From Promicromonospora iranensis (GTDB taxonomy: Bacteria; Actinomycetota; Actinomycetes; Actinomycetales; Cellulomonadaceae), in the NCBI RefSeq assembly GCF_028994805.1, contig NZ_JAJQQP010000019.1, forward strand, positions 1 through 64,000: a stretch of DNA of 64,000 nucleotides, in the 5' to 3' direction. The notes under the pieces are model-generated. The model was given only the letters and a program-made list of their open reading frames with translations, did not search any database and was not told the origin of the DNA. The position numbers and the translations under genes are program-made. This document shows positions 44,023 through 52,327 of this stretch, one piece after another (the first letter of the stretch is position 1; each line of letters opens with the position of its first letter).

Positions 44023-46500
44023 ATGACGAAGAAGCCGCAGGCCCGCACCGCAGTCGCCACCGCAGCGGGGCCTGGGGCGATCGTCAGGAAGCTCACCCTC
44101 GAGCAGAAGGCGCGGCTCCTGTCCGGCGCCTCGTTCTGGACCACCGCCGAGGTGCCCGGCGTCCCCTCGGTGTTTCTCGCGGACGGCCCGCACGGGGTGC
44201 GGCGGCTCGCCCCCGACGTCGGCGACATCGAGGGCGCGGTTCCCGCCACCTGCTTCCCGCCGGCGGTCGCACTCGGCAGCACGTTCGACGTCGACCTGGT
44301 CCGGCGTGTGGGCGAGGCGGTGGCGGACGAGGCCAAGCGGCGCGGCGTCGACGTGGTGCTCGGGCCCGGCATCAACATCAAGCGCAGCCCGCTGTGCGGG
44401 CGCAACTTCGAGTACGTGTCCGAGGACCCGCTGCTCGCCGGCGAGATCGGTGCGGCCCTCGTCACCGGCATCCAGGGCAACGGCGTCGCCACGAGCCTCA
44501 AGCACTTCGCCGCCAACAACCAGGAGACGGAACGCATGCGCGTCTCCGCCGACATCGACGAGCGCACCCTCCGCGAGATCTACCTGCGCGGCTTCCAGCG
44601 GGTCGTCACCACGGCGCAGCCGGCGACCCTCATGTCGTCCTACAACCGTGTCAACGGCACGCACACCGGTGAGGACCGCCGCCTCACCACCGACATCCTC
44701 CGTGGCGAATGGGGCTTCGAGGGCCTCGTCATGTCCGACTGGGGTGCGGTCCACGACCGGGTCGCCGGAGTCGGCGCAGGTCTTGACCTGGAGATGCCCG
44801 CCGCCGGGGAGACCCGCGTCAAGGAGCTCGTCACGGCGGTGAGGTCCGGCACCCTCGACGTCGTCGACGTCGACCGCTCGGCCACCCGGGTCGTCGCGCT
44901 GGCGCTCGCGGCGCGGGCCGCGCGCGAGGAGGCGGCGGACGCTGGCGCACCACCGCTCGCCGAGCGCGGCCACGACCCCGAGGCCTGGCACGACGCCGCA
45001 CACCACGCCCTGGCCCGGGAGGCGGCGAGCCGTGCGGTGGTGCTGCTCAAGAACGACGACGGCCTGCTGCCGCTCGCGCCGAGCACGCGCGTCGCGGTGA
45101 TCGGCGAGCTCGCCCGCACGCCGCGCTACCAGGGGTCGGGATCGTCGCAGATCGTCCCGACCCAGCTCGACGACGCACTCGCGGCGATCCAGGACTCAGC
45201 GCCCGACGTCGTCTTCGCGCCTGGTTACGGGCTCGGCCCGGGAGGGGCCTCGACGAGCTCGACCGGCGGAAGAGCCGGCAACGGGGGCGCGGCCCGTGGG
45301 GGTGCGCTCGGAAGGTCGTGGAAGAGGTCGGCCGCTGCGGCCGACGCCGTCGAGGCGCTGGCCGCCGACGCGGTGGCCGCGGCCCGCGACGCCGGTGTGG
45401 TGCTGTTCTTCGCGGGCCTGCCGCAGTCGGCCGAGGCGGAGGGCCGCGACCGCGTGGACATCGAGCTGCCCGCCGTCCAGCTCGAGCTGCTCGACCGGGT
45501 GCTGCAGGTCAATCCGCGTGTGGTGGTGGTGCTGTCCAACGGTTCGGTGGTCCGGTTGTCCGGGTTCGCGGGCCGGGTGCCCGCGATCGTGGAGGGCTGG
45601 CTGCTGGGGCAGGCGGGCGGCGGGGCGCTCGCCGACGTGGTGTACGGACGCGTCAACCCGTCGGGCCGGCTCGCAGAGACCGTCCCGCTGCGCATCGAGG
45701 ACACCCCTGCCTGGACGAGCTTTCCCGGCACGGGCCTGCGCGTCACCTACGGCGAGGGCATCTACGTCGGCTACCGCTGGTACGACGCGCGCGCCCTGGA
45801 CGTGCAGTTCCCGTTCGGGCACGGGCTCTCGTACACGACGTTCGCGTACTCGGGGCTGGGGGTCTCGACAGGCTCGACCAACGGGAAGGGTGTGTCCGGC
45901 GACGTCGGACTCACCGTGCGCGTGACCGTCACCAACACCGGCGACGTCGCCGGACGCGAGGTGGTGCAGTGCTACGTATCCCTGCCCGGATCGAAGATCC
46001 CGCGTGCCCCGCGTTCGCTCGCCGCGTTCGCCGTGGTCGATCTCGCGCCGGGGGAGTCCCGCGAGGTGGAGCTCTCGGTGGCCCGGGACGACCTCGCGTA
46101 CTGGGACGTCCTGGCCGACCGCTGGCGCGTCGAGGGCGGTACCTATCGGGTGGAGGTGGGCGCCTCGAGCCGCGATGTCCGCGCCACGACGGACTCCGAG
46201 GTGCCGTCGGACGGCGTCGTCGCGCCGCTCACCGCCGCTTCCTCGCTGGGCGAGGCGATGGCCCACCCCGTCATCGGCCCGACGGTCATGGGCATGCTGC
46301 AGGGCGCGGGCCTGTCCGACGACGTCATGATCATGACCAGCGCGATGCCCCTGGACCGCCTGCCCTATCAGCCAGGTTCGGACGTCACGCACAAGCAGGT
46401 ACGTCAGCTGCTGGACGTCGCGAACGGCACGGGCGGCGTGGTCACCCGGGCGACCGGCCGCCTCCTCACCCTGGCCGGCCGCTTCCGCAAGCACCGTTGA
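44023..46500 (+). CDS. GH3 family beta-glycosidase (beta-glucosidase-like)
   Basis: This 825-residue cytosolic glycosidase has the GH3 N-domain (FLADGPHGVR, LGPGINIKRSPLCGRNFEYVSEDP, SLKHFAANNQE) with the nucleophile Asp239 in VMSDWGAVHD. The second domain spans about 340-600 (VVLLKNDDGLLPL, VPAIVEGWLLGQAGG, NPSGRLAETVP), and a fibronectin-III-like domain follows (PFGHGLSYTTFAYS, VTNTGDVAGREVVQCYV). No signal peptide is present. Two low-complexity insertions, near residues 408-420 and 612-622, coincide with an interspersed 26-bp DNA repeat. The neighbouring double-GNAT genes do not clarify its substrate. Confidence 0.92.
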   Translation: MTKKPQARTAVATAAGPGAIVRKLTLEQKARLLSGASFWTTAEVPGVPSVFLADGPHGVRRLAPDVGDIEGAVPATCFPPAVALGSTFDVDLVRRVGEAVADEAKRRGVDVVLGPGINIKRSPLCGRNFEYVSEDPLLAGEIGAALVTGIQGNGVATSLKHFAANNQETERMRVSADIDERTLREIYLRGFQRVVTTAQPATLMSSYNRVNGTHTGEDRRLTTDILRGEWGFEGLVMSDWGAVHDRVAGVGAGLDLEMPAAGETRVKELVTAVRSGTLDVVDVDRSATRVVALALAARAAREEAADAGAPPLAERGHDPEAWHDAAHHALAREAASRAVVLLKNDDGLLPLAPSTRVAVIGELARTPRYQGSGSSQIVPTQLDDALAAIQDSAPDVVFAPGYGLGPGGASTSSTGGRAGNGGAARGGALGRSWKRSAAAADAVEALAADAVAAARDAGVVLFFAGLPQSAEAEGRDRVDIELPAVQLELLDRVLQVNPRVVVVLSNGSVVRLSGFAGRVPAIVEGWLLGQAGGGALADVVYGRVNPSGRLAETVPLRIEDTPAWTSFPGTGLRVTYGEGIYVGYRWYDARALDVQFPFGHGLSYTTFAYSGLGVSTGSTNGKGVSGDVGLTVRVTVTNTGDVAGREVVQCYVSLPGSKIPRAPRSLAAFAVVDLAPGESREVELSVARDDLAYWDVLADRWRVEGGTYRVEVGASSRDVRATTDSEVPSDGVVAPLTAASSLGEAMAHPVIGPTVMGMLQGAGLSDDVMIMTSAMPLDRLPYQPGSDVTHKQVRQLLDVANGTGGVVTRATGRLLTLAGRFRKHR
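45244..45269 (+). repeat. 26-bp interspersed repeat, copy 1, inside GH3 gene
   Basis: The core CTCGACGAGCTCGACC, flanked by GGGG and GGCGG, matches copy 2 at 45859 in 21 of 26 positions. Both copies are read in the same frame, giving GASTSSTGG here. It resembles the CTCGACAAGCTCGACC-type elements I recall as scattered through Micrococcales genomes. Confidence 0.5.
45859..45884 (+). repeat. 26-bp interspersed repeat, copy 2, inside GH3 gene
   Basis: This copy has the core CTCGACAGGCTCGACC and encodes GVSTGSTNG. It interrupts the start of the C-terminal fibronectin-like domain between strands, which would tolerate an insertion. Confidence 0.5.
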
Positions 46501-46555
46501 GTGCTGGCTATCTGCGGGTCTCGGGCCCGCGAAGCCGCAGATACCCAGCACTCAA
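46497..46555. terminator. Bidirectional terminator overlapping GH3 stop
   Basis: TTGAGTGCTGG (46497-46507) pairs with CCAGCACTCAA (46545-46555). One C/C mismatch follows, and then TATCTGCGG pairs with CCGCAGATA. The left arm begins within the stop codon of the GH3 gene, and the right arm ends seven bases before the convergent GNAT stop. Confidence 0.9.
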
Positions 46556-46562
46556 CGAGGGG

Positions 46563-47699
46563 TCAGAGGCGTTTTTGGAGGGCCGCCTCCGCGCCTGAGG
46601 GGCGGAAGCCCAGGGCCACGTTGATGTCGAGCATGTGCGCGTTCTCCTCGGCGTTGAACGTGTGCACGCGCTCGGTCTGCGGGTACCGGGCGGCGAGCTC
46701 GCGCAGGTTGACCGCCTTGACCAGCATGCCGAGCCGGTGCCCGCGGTGCGACTTCAGCACGATCGTCTCCTCCTGGAACACGAACGCCGGCTTGCCGTCC
46801 TGCAGCAGGAACGACGTGCCGCCCGCGACCTCGCCCGACGGGACGTGCTCCACCAGGGTGGTCAGCAGGCGCTGGCCGCTCGCGGCGCGCTCCTCGAGGT
46901 AGACGCGCACCCGCTCGGCGTCCCATGTCTCCTCGCCGAAGTCCAGGTCGCCCTGGGGCACGTCCGTCGTCATCCGGGTCATGAGCTGGGCGTATCCCTC
47001 GTGCCACTCCTCGGGGATGCCCTCCCACGTGTGCGTCCGGTAGTCGGCGCCGGCCGTGGCCCGCGCCTCCGCCTCGAACGCCGCCAGCCTGTCAGGATCC
47101 GCCGGCAGGTCGAGCCGCGACATGCGTTCCACCTGCTCGACGGTGTATCCCCGCCCGAGCGCGAACCGCACGGCGGGGGCATCGGCGGGGATCCGCCCGA
47201 CGCCGGTGGTCGGCACCACCGCTTCCTCGTCGGCGGTGGCCTCGCGCGGCGACGCCGCCCAGACGAAGAACGTCGTCCGCCCGGCATCGGCGGCCGCCTC
47301 CTCGACGCGTGCCGCGAGGGCCGTGCCGATGCCCCGCCGACGGTGGTCCGGATGGACGCCCACGTAGACGTCCGCGGCATGCGTGTTGTCCTGGAGCGTC
47401 ATCGCCAGGAACCCGAAGCCGACCACGTCGTCGGCAGTGGGCGCCCCGCCGTCGGGCCGGTCCAGGACCGCGACGAACCGCTGCTTGCGCGCGTACTCCT
47501 GGTGCAGCATGCCGCTGATGGTCTGCAGCGCCGGGCGGGCGAGGTCGTCGTACCCGCGGTCGGCGATCTCCGTGGCCCGCTCGACGGCGGCCATCCCGTG
47601 GTACGCCCAGGCGTCCGGATGGTCGGCGGACGGTACGGCCGCCACCTCGAGGACGTGCCACGGCTTCGGTGCCGCTGTCGGACCGGTGAGGGAGCTCAT
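46563..47699 (-). CDS. Double-GNAT acetyltransferase (paralog of 42835-43959)
   Basis: This 378-residue protein also has two GNAT-type domains. The first CoA loop is VGVHPDHRRRGIGTALAARVEEAA about residue 115 and the second is IVLKSHRGHRLGMLVKAVNLRELA about residue 325. The conserved C-terminal segment NAEENAHMLDINVALGF is shared with its relative on the other side of the GH3 gene. This arrangement suggests an old duplication around, or with, the glycosidase. The substrate is unknown. It lies on the same strand as the LacI gene, 64 bp downstream of it. Confidence 0.83.
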   Translation of the reverse strand: MSSLTGPTAAPKPWHVLEVAAVPSADHPDAWAYHGMAAVERATEIADRGYDDLARPALQTISGMLHQEYARKQRFVAVLDRPDGGAPTADDVVGFGFLAMTLQDNTHAADVYVGVHPDHRRRGIGTALAARVEEAAADAGRTTFFVWAASPREATADEEAVVPTTGVGRIPADAPAVRFALGRGYTVEQVERMSRLDLPADPDRLAAFEAEARATAGADYRTHTWEGIPEEWHEGYAQLMTRMTTDVPQGDLDFGEETWDAERVRVYLEERAASGQRLLTTLVEHVPSGEVAGGTSFLLQDGKPAFVFQEETIVLKSHRGHRLGMLVKAVNLRELAARYPQTERVHTFNAEENAHMLDINVALGFRPSGAEAALQKRL

Positions 47700-47763
47700 G
47701 CCACCAGAGTGCCCCGGTCCACCGTCGGCGGCGAGGTTATTTCGGCGGAGCAGGACGTCCGGG

Positions 47764-48822
47764 TCAGGCGGCAGGCGGGGGAGCCGTGCTCGCGCGCTCG
47801 ACCAGCCGCGTGGGCAGACGGGTGTGCTTGCCGGCCGTCGTACCCGACTCGAGCATCGCGATGACCATGCGGAGCGCCTCGGCGCCCATCTCGTGCAGGG
47901 ACTGCGCGATCGTGGTCAGGGGCGGGGTCGACGCCGCGGCCTCGGGGATGTTGTCGAACCCGATGACCGACAGGTCCTCGGGGACACGCAGCCCCAGCTC
48001 CTGGGCCACCTGGATGACGTGGATGGCCGACAGGTCGTTCGCGGCGAAGACGGCGGTCGGCCGGTCGGTGCGTTCGAGCAGGTCGTGCGTGGGCCGGTCG
48101 GACCGGTCCGGACGGTAGCCGCCCTCGAGCACCAGGCTGGGGTCCGGGGTGAGACCCGCTGCCGCCATCGCCTCGAAGAAGCCGAGCTCGCGCAGGCGGG
48201 CCGACTCCAGGTCGGAACGTCCGCCCAGGTAGCCGATGCGCGTGTGGCCGAGGCCGATGAGGTGCTCGGTCGCGGCGCGGGCACCGCCCAGGTTGTCGGA
48301 GTCCACGGTGGCCGGTCCGGTGGGGCCGGTGTGCGGGTCGATGGCGACGATCGGGACGCCGTCGTGCTCGGGCAGGGCGAGGGTGGGCGTGACGATCACC
48401 ACGCCGTCGATCAGGGTGCCGGCCAGGCGGGACAGGGAGCGTCGCTCCCAGCCCACGTGGTCCGAGTGCCCGGCGTCACCGCAGTAGGCGAGGAGCTCGT
48501 AGCCCGTGCCGTCGACCGCGGCGGAGATGCCCTTGAGCAGCTCCGTGCTGAACGGCTCGAACTCGGCGACGAGCACGCCGATCACGTTGGTCTGACGGCG
48601 GCGCAGGCTGCGCGCGACGAGGGACGACTCGTACCCGAGGTCGGCGACGACACCGAGCACCCGCTCCGCGGTCGCGGCCGCCACGCCGTAGCGACCGTTG
48701 ACCACCTTGGACACGGTGGCGACCGATACGCCGGCGACGCGCGCGACGTCGGTGATGGTGGCGCGGCCGGTCGCACGTTCCTGGGTGGCGAACGGTTCCG
48801 GGGTCCCCGGAACCTTCGCCAC
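47764..48822 (-). CDS. LacI-family repressor of the sugar uptake operon (BxlR-like)
   Basis: This 352-residue repressor has a LacI helix-turn-helix at about residues 20-70 (ATITDVARVAGVSVATVSKVVNGRYGVAAATAERV). The hinge and effector-binding domain follow, with NVIGVLVAEFEPFSTELLKGI, DSDNLGGARAATEHLIGLGHTRIGYLGG and GFDNIPEAAASTPPLTTI. It is divergent from the ABC transporter genes, and the gap holds two palindromes likely to be its operators. The start is uncertain: GTG 48822 has GGGTGA in front, while GTG 48873 adds 17 residues. The inducer is presumably the transported sugar, perhaps xylobiose. Confidence 0.92.
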   Translation of the reverse strand: MAKVPGTPEPFATQERATGRATITDVARVAGVSVATVSKVVNGRYGVAAATAERVLGVVADLGYESSLVARSLRRRQTNVIGVLVAEFEPFSTELLKGISAAVDGTGYELLAYCGDAGHSDHVGWERRSLSRLAGTLIDGVVIVTPTLALPEHDGVPIVAIDPHTGPTGPATVDSDNLGGARAATEHLIGLGHTRIGYLGGRSDLESARLRELGFFEAMAAAGLTPDPSLVLEGGYRPDRSDRPTHDLLERTDRPTAVFAANDLSAIHVIQVAQELGLRVPEDLSVIGFDNIPEAAASTPPLTTIAQSLHEMGAEALRMVIAMLESGTTAGKHTRLPTRLVERASTAPPPAA

Positions 48823-48921
48823 GCTGTCACCCGGTCCGGCAGTGGACCCGGGTGAGCCTGTCCCACTGTGCACGGAAGTGAGGGTACCCCGGGCAACGCG
48901 GTATGTCTGGCAGACCGATCC

Positions 48922-48958
48922 GTTTCGAAATCGATATCGAAACCGTTTGACGAAACGG
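48922..48958 (+). promoter_or_regulatory. Two palindromic LacI-type operators
   Basis: GTTTCGAAATC (48922) and GATATCGAAAC (48933) form a 22-bp palindrome with one mismatched pair. CCGTTT (48943) and AAACGG (48953) form a second perfect palindrome around GACG. Both centre on the CGAAAC/GTTTCG half-sites typical of LacI-family operators and lie between lacI and the binding-protein gene. A similar half-site, CGTTTCGAA, occurs at 52283 before the downstream GH3 gene. Confidence 0.7.
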
Positions 48959-49051
48959 TCGCCCGGCTGCCACGCTCCTGACTGACGGACCTGTCGTCCG
49001 TCACCGGCAGACTCCTGCCGACCGTCGATGACGACTACAAGGGGTTCCACA

Positions 49052-50371
49052 ATGAAGAGGAAGATGCGCGGCGCGGCACTGATCGCGCTCGGCAGCACCG
49101 TCGCCCTGCTGGCGGCCGGCTGTGTCGGAGCCGGTTCCGGCCCCAGCGAGAGCGAGACCAACGAGAACGCCGACGCCCAGGAGTTCACCTGGTGGCACAA
49201 CTCCAACACCGGCGAGGGCAAGGCGTACTACGACCAGGTCGCCGCCGACTTCGAGGCCGAGACGGGGGTCAAGGTCGACGTCCAGGCCATGCAGCACGAG
49301 GACATGCTGACCAAGCTGCAGGCGGCCTTCCAGTCCGGTGACGACGCGCAGATCCCCGACGTCTACATGAGCCGTGGTGGCGGTGAGCTCGCCGCCGAGG
49401 TCGAGGCCGGCCTGGTGCGTGACCTCACCGAGGACTCCGCCGACACGATCAGCACGATCTCCAACTTCACCGATCAGTACTCGGTGGACGACAAGGTCTA
49501 CGCCCTGCCGTACTCCATGGGCCTGGTCGGCTTCTGGTACAACACGGACCTCTTCGAGGCGGCGGGCATCACCGACGTGTCGCAGAGCCCGACGATCGAG
49601 GAGTTCGACGGCTACCTCGAGAAGCTCGAGGAGGCCGGCACCACCCCGATCTCCGTGGGTGCCGGTGACAAGTGGCCGGCCGCGCACTACTGGTACTACG
49701 GCGTGGTCCGCGAGTGCCCGTACGACGTGGTCGAGGCCGCCATCGAGAGCACCGACTACTCCGACCCGTGCTTCCTCAAGGCGGGCGAGCACGTCGAGGA
49801 CATCATCGCGCAGGAGCCGTTCAACCGGGGCTTCCTGACCACCCCGGCCCAGACGGGCCCGACGTCGGCCTCCGGCCTGCTCGCGACCGAGAAGGTCGCG
49901 ATGGAGCTCGCGGGTCACTGGGAGCCCGGCGTGGCCGGTGGCCTCACCGAGAGCGGCGAGGTGCCGGACTTCCTCGGCTGGTTCGCCTTCCCGACGTTCG
50001 ACGGCCAGGGCGGCGACCCTGCCGACCAGATGGGCGGCGGCGACGCATGGTCGGTCTCGGCCGCAGCACCCGACGCGGCGGTCGACTTCGCCAACTACCT
50101 GCTCTCGGACGAGGTCCAGCAGGGCTTCGCCGAGCTCGACATGGGCCTGCCGACCAACCCCGCCGCGACGGACTCGCTCACGAACGAGACCCTCGCGCAG
50201 CTCATCCCGGTGCGCGACGGCGGCGGCGTGACCCAGCTCTACCTCGACACGCGCCTCGGCCAGTCGGTCGGCGGCGCCATGAACGACGAGATCGCCCTCA
50301 TGTTCGCCGGCGAGTCCGGCCCGCAGGACGTCGTCGACGCCATCCAGTCCGCGGCAGAAGCGGAGCAGTGA
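49052..50371 (+). CDS. Sugar ABC transporter substrate-binding lipoprotein (BxlE-like)
   Basis: This 439-residue family-1 extracytoplasmic sugar-binding protein has a lipoprotein signal ending LLAAGC and an acidic Ser/Glu/Asn spacer. The mature domain starts FTWWHNSNTGEGKAYYDQVAADFEAETGVKVDVQAM and includes YALPYSMGLVGFWYNTDLFEAAGI and MELAGHWEPGVAGG. AAGGGG precedes ATG 49052. It is the first gene of a four-gene unit with two permeases and a GH3 enzyme, matching the bxlEFGA layout for xylobiose in Streptomyces. An ATPase gene is missing; a shared MsiK-type ATPase encoded elsewhere is usual for such systems. Confidence 0.92.
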   Translation: MKRKMRGAALIALGSTVALLAAGCVGAGSGPSESETNENADAQEFTWWHNSNTGEGKAYYDQVAADFEAETGVKVDVQAMQHEDMLTKLQAAFQSGDDAQIPDVYMSRGGGELAAEVEAGLVRDLTEDSADTISTISNFTDQYSVDDKVYALPYSMGLVGFWYNTDLFEAAGITDVSQSPTIEEFDGYLEKLEEAGTTPISVGAGDKWPAAHYWYYGVVRECPYDVVEAAIESTDYSDPCFLKAGEHVEDIIAQEPFNRGFLTTPAQTGPTSASGLLATEKVAMELAGHWEPGVAGGLTESGEVPDFLGWFAFPTFDGQGGDPADQMGGGDAWSVSAAAPDAAVDFANYLLSDEVQQGFAELDMGLPTNPAATDSLTNETLAQLIPVRDGGGVTQLYLDTRLGQSVGGAMNDEIALMFAGESGPQDVVDAIQSAAEAEQ

Positions 50372-50375
50372 GCCA

Positions 50376-51338
50376 GTGACTGCACCAGCCATGGGCGGGC
50401 GCGGCAGGGTGACCTCTGCGTGGCGCAAGCGCCTAGAGATCCTTTTCTTCGTCACGCCCGCCCTGGCACTCTTCGGCCTCTTCGTGGTGTGGCCGATCAT
50501 CACGGCGGTCCAGCTCTCGGTGTACCGCTGGAAGGGCTTCGGCCCGCTGGTCGACTTCGTCGGCCTGCGCAACTACGTGACCGTGCTGGCCGACGACGTC
50601 TTCGTCAACTCGATCGTCCACAACCTGATCATCGTCGGCGGCTCCATAGCGATCCAGCTCCCGCTGGGCCTGGCCATCGCCCTCCTGCTCAACCGCAAGA
50701 TGTGGGGCCAGGGCCTGCTGCGCACGATCATCTTCGTGCCGTACGTGCTCGCCGAGGTCATCGCGGGCGTGGTCTGGTTCCAGCTCCTGCAGCCGGAGTA
50801 CGGCGTGATCGACGGTCTGCTCGGCGCCGTCGGCCTGCGGGCGCCGGAGCAGGGCTGGCTCGGTGACCCCGACCTCGCGCTGTGGACGGTGCTCGTCGTG
50901 CTCACGTGGAAGTACCTCGGTCTCGCCGTGATCCTGTTCCTCGCGGGGCTGCAGGGTGTGCCGGACGAGCTCTACGAGGCCGCCCAGCTCGACGGCGCCT
51001 CGTGGTGGCAGGTGCAGCGCAAGATCACCGTCCCGCTGCTCGGCCCGACGATGCGTACCTGGGCGTTCCTGTCGATGATCGGCGCGCTCCAGCTGTTCGA
51101 CATGGTGTGGATCCTGACCGGCGGTGGCCCCGCCAACTCCACGACCACCATGGCCACCTACCTGATCAACCAGGGCACCCGGAGCCAGAACTTCGGTATC
51201 GCCGGAGCCGCCTCGGTGATCCTCTTCGTCATCGCGCTCATCATGGCCGTCCTGTACCAGCAGCTGATCCTCAGCCGGGACACGCGGTCCGACGTGGTGA
51301 CGGCGAGAAGGAAGAAGACGAAGAAGGTGATCCGGTGA
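50376..51338 (+). CDS. Sugar ABC transporter permease, MalF type (BxlF-like)
   Basis: This 320-residue inner-membrane permease has six predicted helices: FFVTPALALFGLFVVWPI, ILFF and similar stretches at about residues 23-45, 87-110, 120-140, 170-190, 218-240 and 282-305. The conserved EAA loop is YEAAQLDGASWWQVQRKITVPLLGP near residue 203. It starts with GTG four bases after the binding-protein stop, and overlaps the next permease by 4 bp. The basic C-terminus (RRKKTKKVIR) is cytosolic. It pairs with the product of 51335-52237. Confidence 0.93.
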   Translation: MTAPAMGGRGRVTSAWRKRLEILFFVTPALALFGLFVVWPIITAVQLSVYRWKGFGPLVDFVGLRNYVTVLADDVFVNSIVHNLIIVGGSIAIQLPLGLAIALLLNRKMWGQGLLRTIIFVPYVLAEVIAGVVWFQLLQPEYGVIDGLLGAVGLRAPEQGWLGDPDLALWTVLVVLTWKYLGLAVILFLAGLQGVPDELYEAAQLDGASWWQVQRKITVPLLGPTMRTWAFLSMIGALQLFDMVWILTGGGPANSTTTMATYLINQGTRSQNFGIAGAASVILFVIALIMAVLYQQLILSRDTRSDVVTARRKKTKKVIR

Positions 51339-52237
51339 GTACGTCGAACGCGGCTGTCCTGATGCACGCCCCGACCACGCGCGAACCCGCCAAGCCGGGC
51401 CGGACCCGCAGGCGCGGTTCCTTCGGGGGCGGCAACCCCGTCGTCTACGCGATCGCTCTCGTGGTGGTCGCGCTCACCCTCGGGCCGGTCCTCTACGGCG
51501 TGCTGGGCGGCTTCCGCACCAACGCGCAGATCGCCCAGGACCCGTCGGGCCTGCCGAGCCCGTGGGTGCTCGACAACTACGTGGGCGTCCTGACCGGTCC
51601 CAGCTTCTGGCAGTACGCGCTCAACTCGACGGTGATCGCCGTGCTGACCACCGCGATCACCGTGGTGTTCGGCGTCATGGCCGCCTACCCGCTGGCCCGG
51701 TACCAGTTCAAGGGCCGCGAGACGCTGTTCATGGTCTTCGTGGTGGGCCTGCTCTTCCCCGCCACCGTGGCGATCGTCCCGCTGTTCATCCTCATCACGC
51801 AGAACCTGCAGCTGGGGAACACCTGGATGGGCGTGGCGCTGCCGCAGGCGGCGTTCGCGCTGCCGGTGACCGTCGTGATCCTGCGGCCGTTCCTCGCCGC
51901 GATCCCGAAGGAGCTCGAGGAGGCCGCGCAGCTCGACGGCACCTCACGGATCGGTTTCTTCTGGCGCATCCTGCTGCCGCTGTCGGGTCCGGGCATGGTG
52001 ACGGTCGGCGTGCTGGCGTTCGTCGGTTCGTGGAACGCGTACCTGCTGCCGTTGCTCCTGCTGCAGTCCGACATGAAGACGCTGCCGCTCGGCGTCGCCG
52101 ACTTCTCGTCGGAGCACGCGGCGGACACGGCAGGCGTGTTCGCCTTCACGACCCTCGCCATGATCCCTGCCCTGGTGTTCTTCCTGGCCATGCAGCGGCG
52201 CATCGTCGGTGGTCTCAGCGGAGCCGTCAAGGGCTGA
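51335..52237 (+). CDS. Sugar ABC transporter permease, MalG type (BxlG-like)
   Basis: This 300-residue permease has six hydrophobic helices, a cytosolic N-terminal tail rich in Arg/Pro, and the EAA loop ELEEAAQLDGTSRIGFFWRILLPLSGP about residue 195. The N-terminal PxLYGVLGGFRTNAQI loop is typical of MalG homologues. Its GTG start overlaps the upstream permease stop by 4 bp. Together with the MalF-type partner it forms the membrane channel of the LacI-controlled sugar importer. Confidence 0.93.
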   Translation: MSTSNAAVLMHAPTTREPAKPGRTRRRGSFGGGNPVVYAIALVVVALTLGPVLYGVLGGFRTNAQIAQDPSGLPSPWVLDNYVGVLTGPSFWQYALNSTVIAVLTTAITVVFGVMAAYPLARYQFKGRETLFMVFVVGLLFPATVAIVPLFILITQNLQLGNTWMGVALPQAAFALPVTVVILRPFLAAIPKELEEAAQLDGTSRIGFFWRILLPLSGPGMVTVGVLAFVGSWNAYLLPLLLLQSDMKTLPLGVADFSSEHAADTAGVFAFTTLAMIPALVFFLAMQRRIVGGLSGAVKG

Positions 52238-52255
52238 GCAGGGCGTGGCCGCCGT

Positions 52256-52277
52256 GCCCGGGTCACGTGACCCGGGC
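52256..52277 (+). terminator. Perfect 22-bp palindrome between permease and GH3 gene
   Basis: GCCCGGGTCAC and GTGACCCGGGC are exact inverted halves with no loop, 18 bases after the permease stop. It could be a transcription-attenuating hairpin lowering expression of the intracellular glycosidase, or a protein-binding site. Its position 51 bases before the GH3 start leaves room for a separate promoter. Confidence 0.5.
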
Positions 52278-52327
52278 CGGCACGTTTCGAAGCAGGCCTG
52301 GACAAGCAGGTCGAGAAAGGGATTTTT

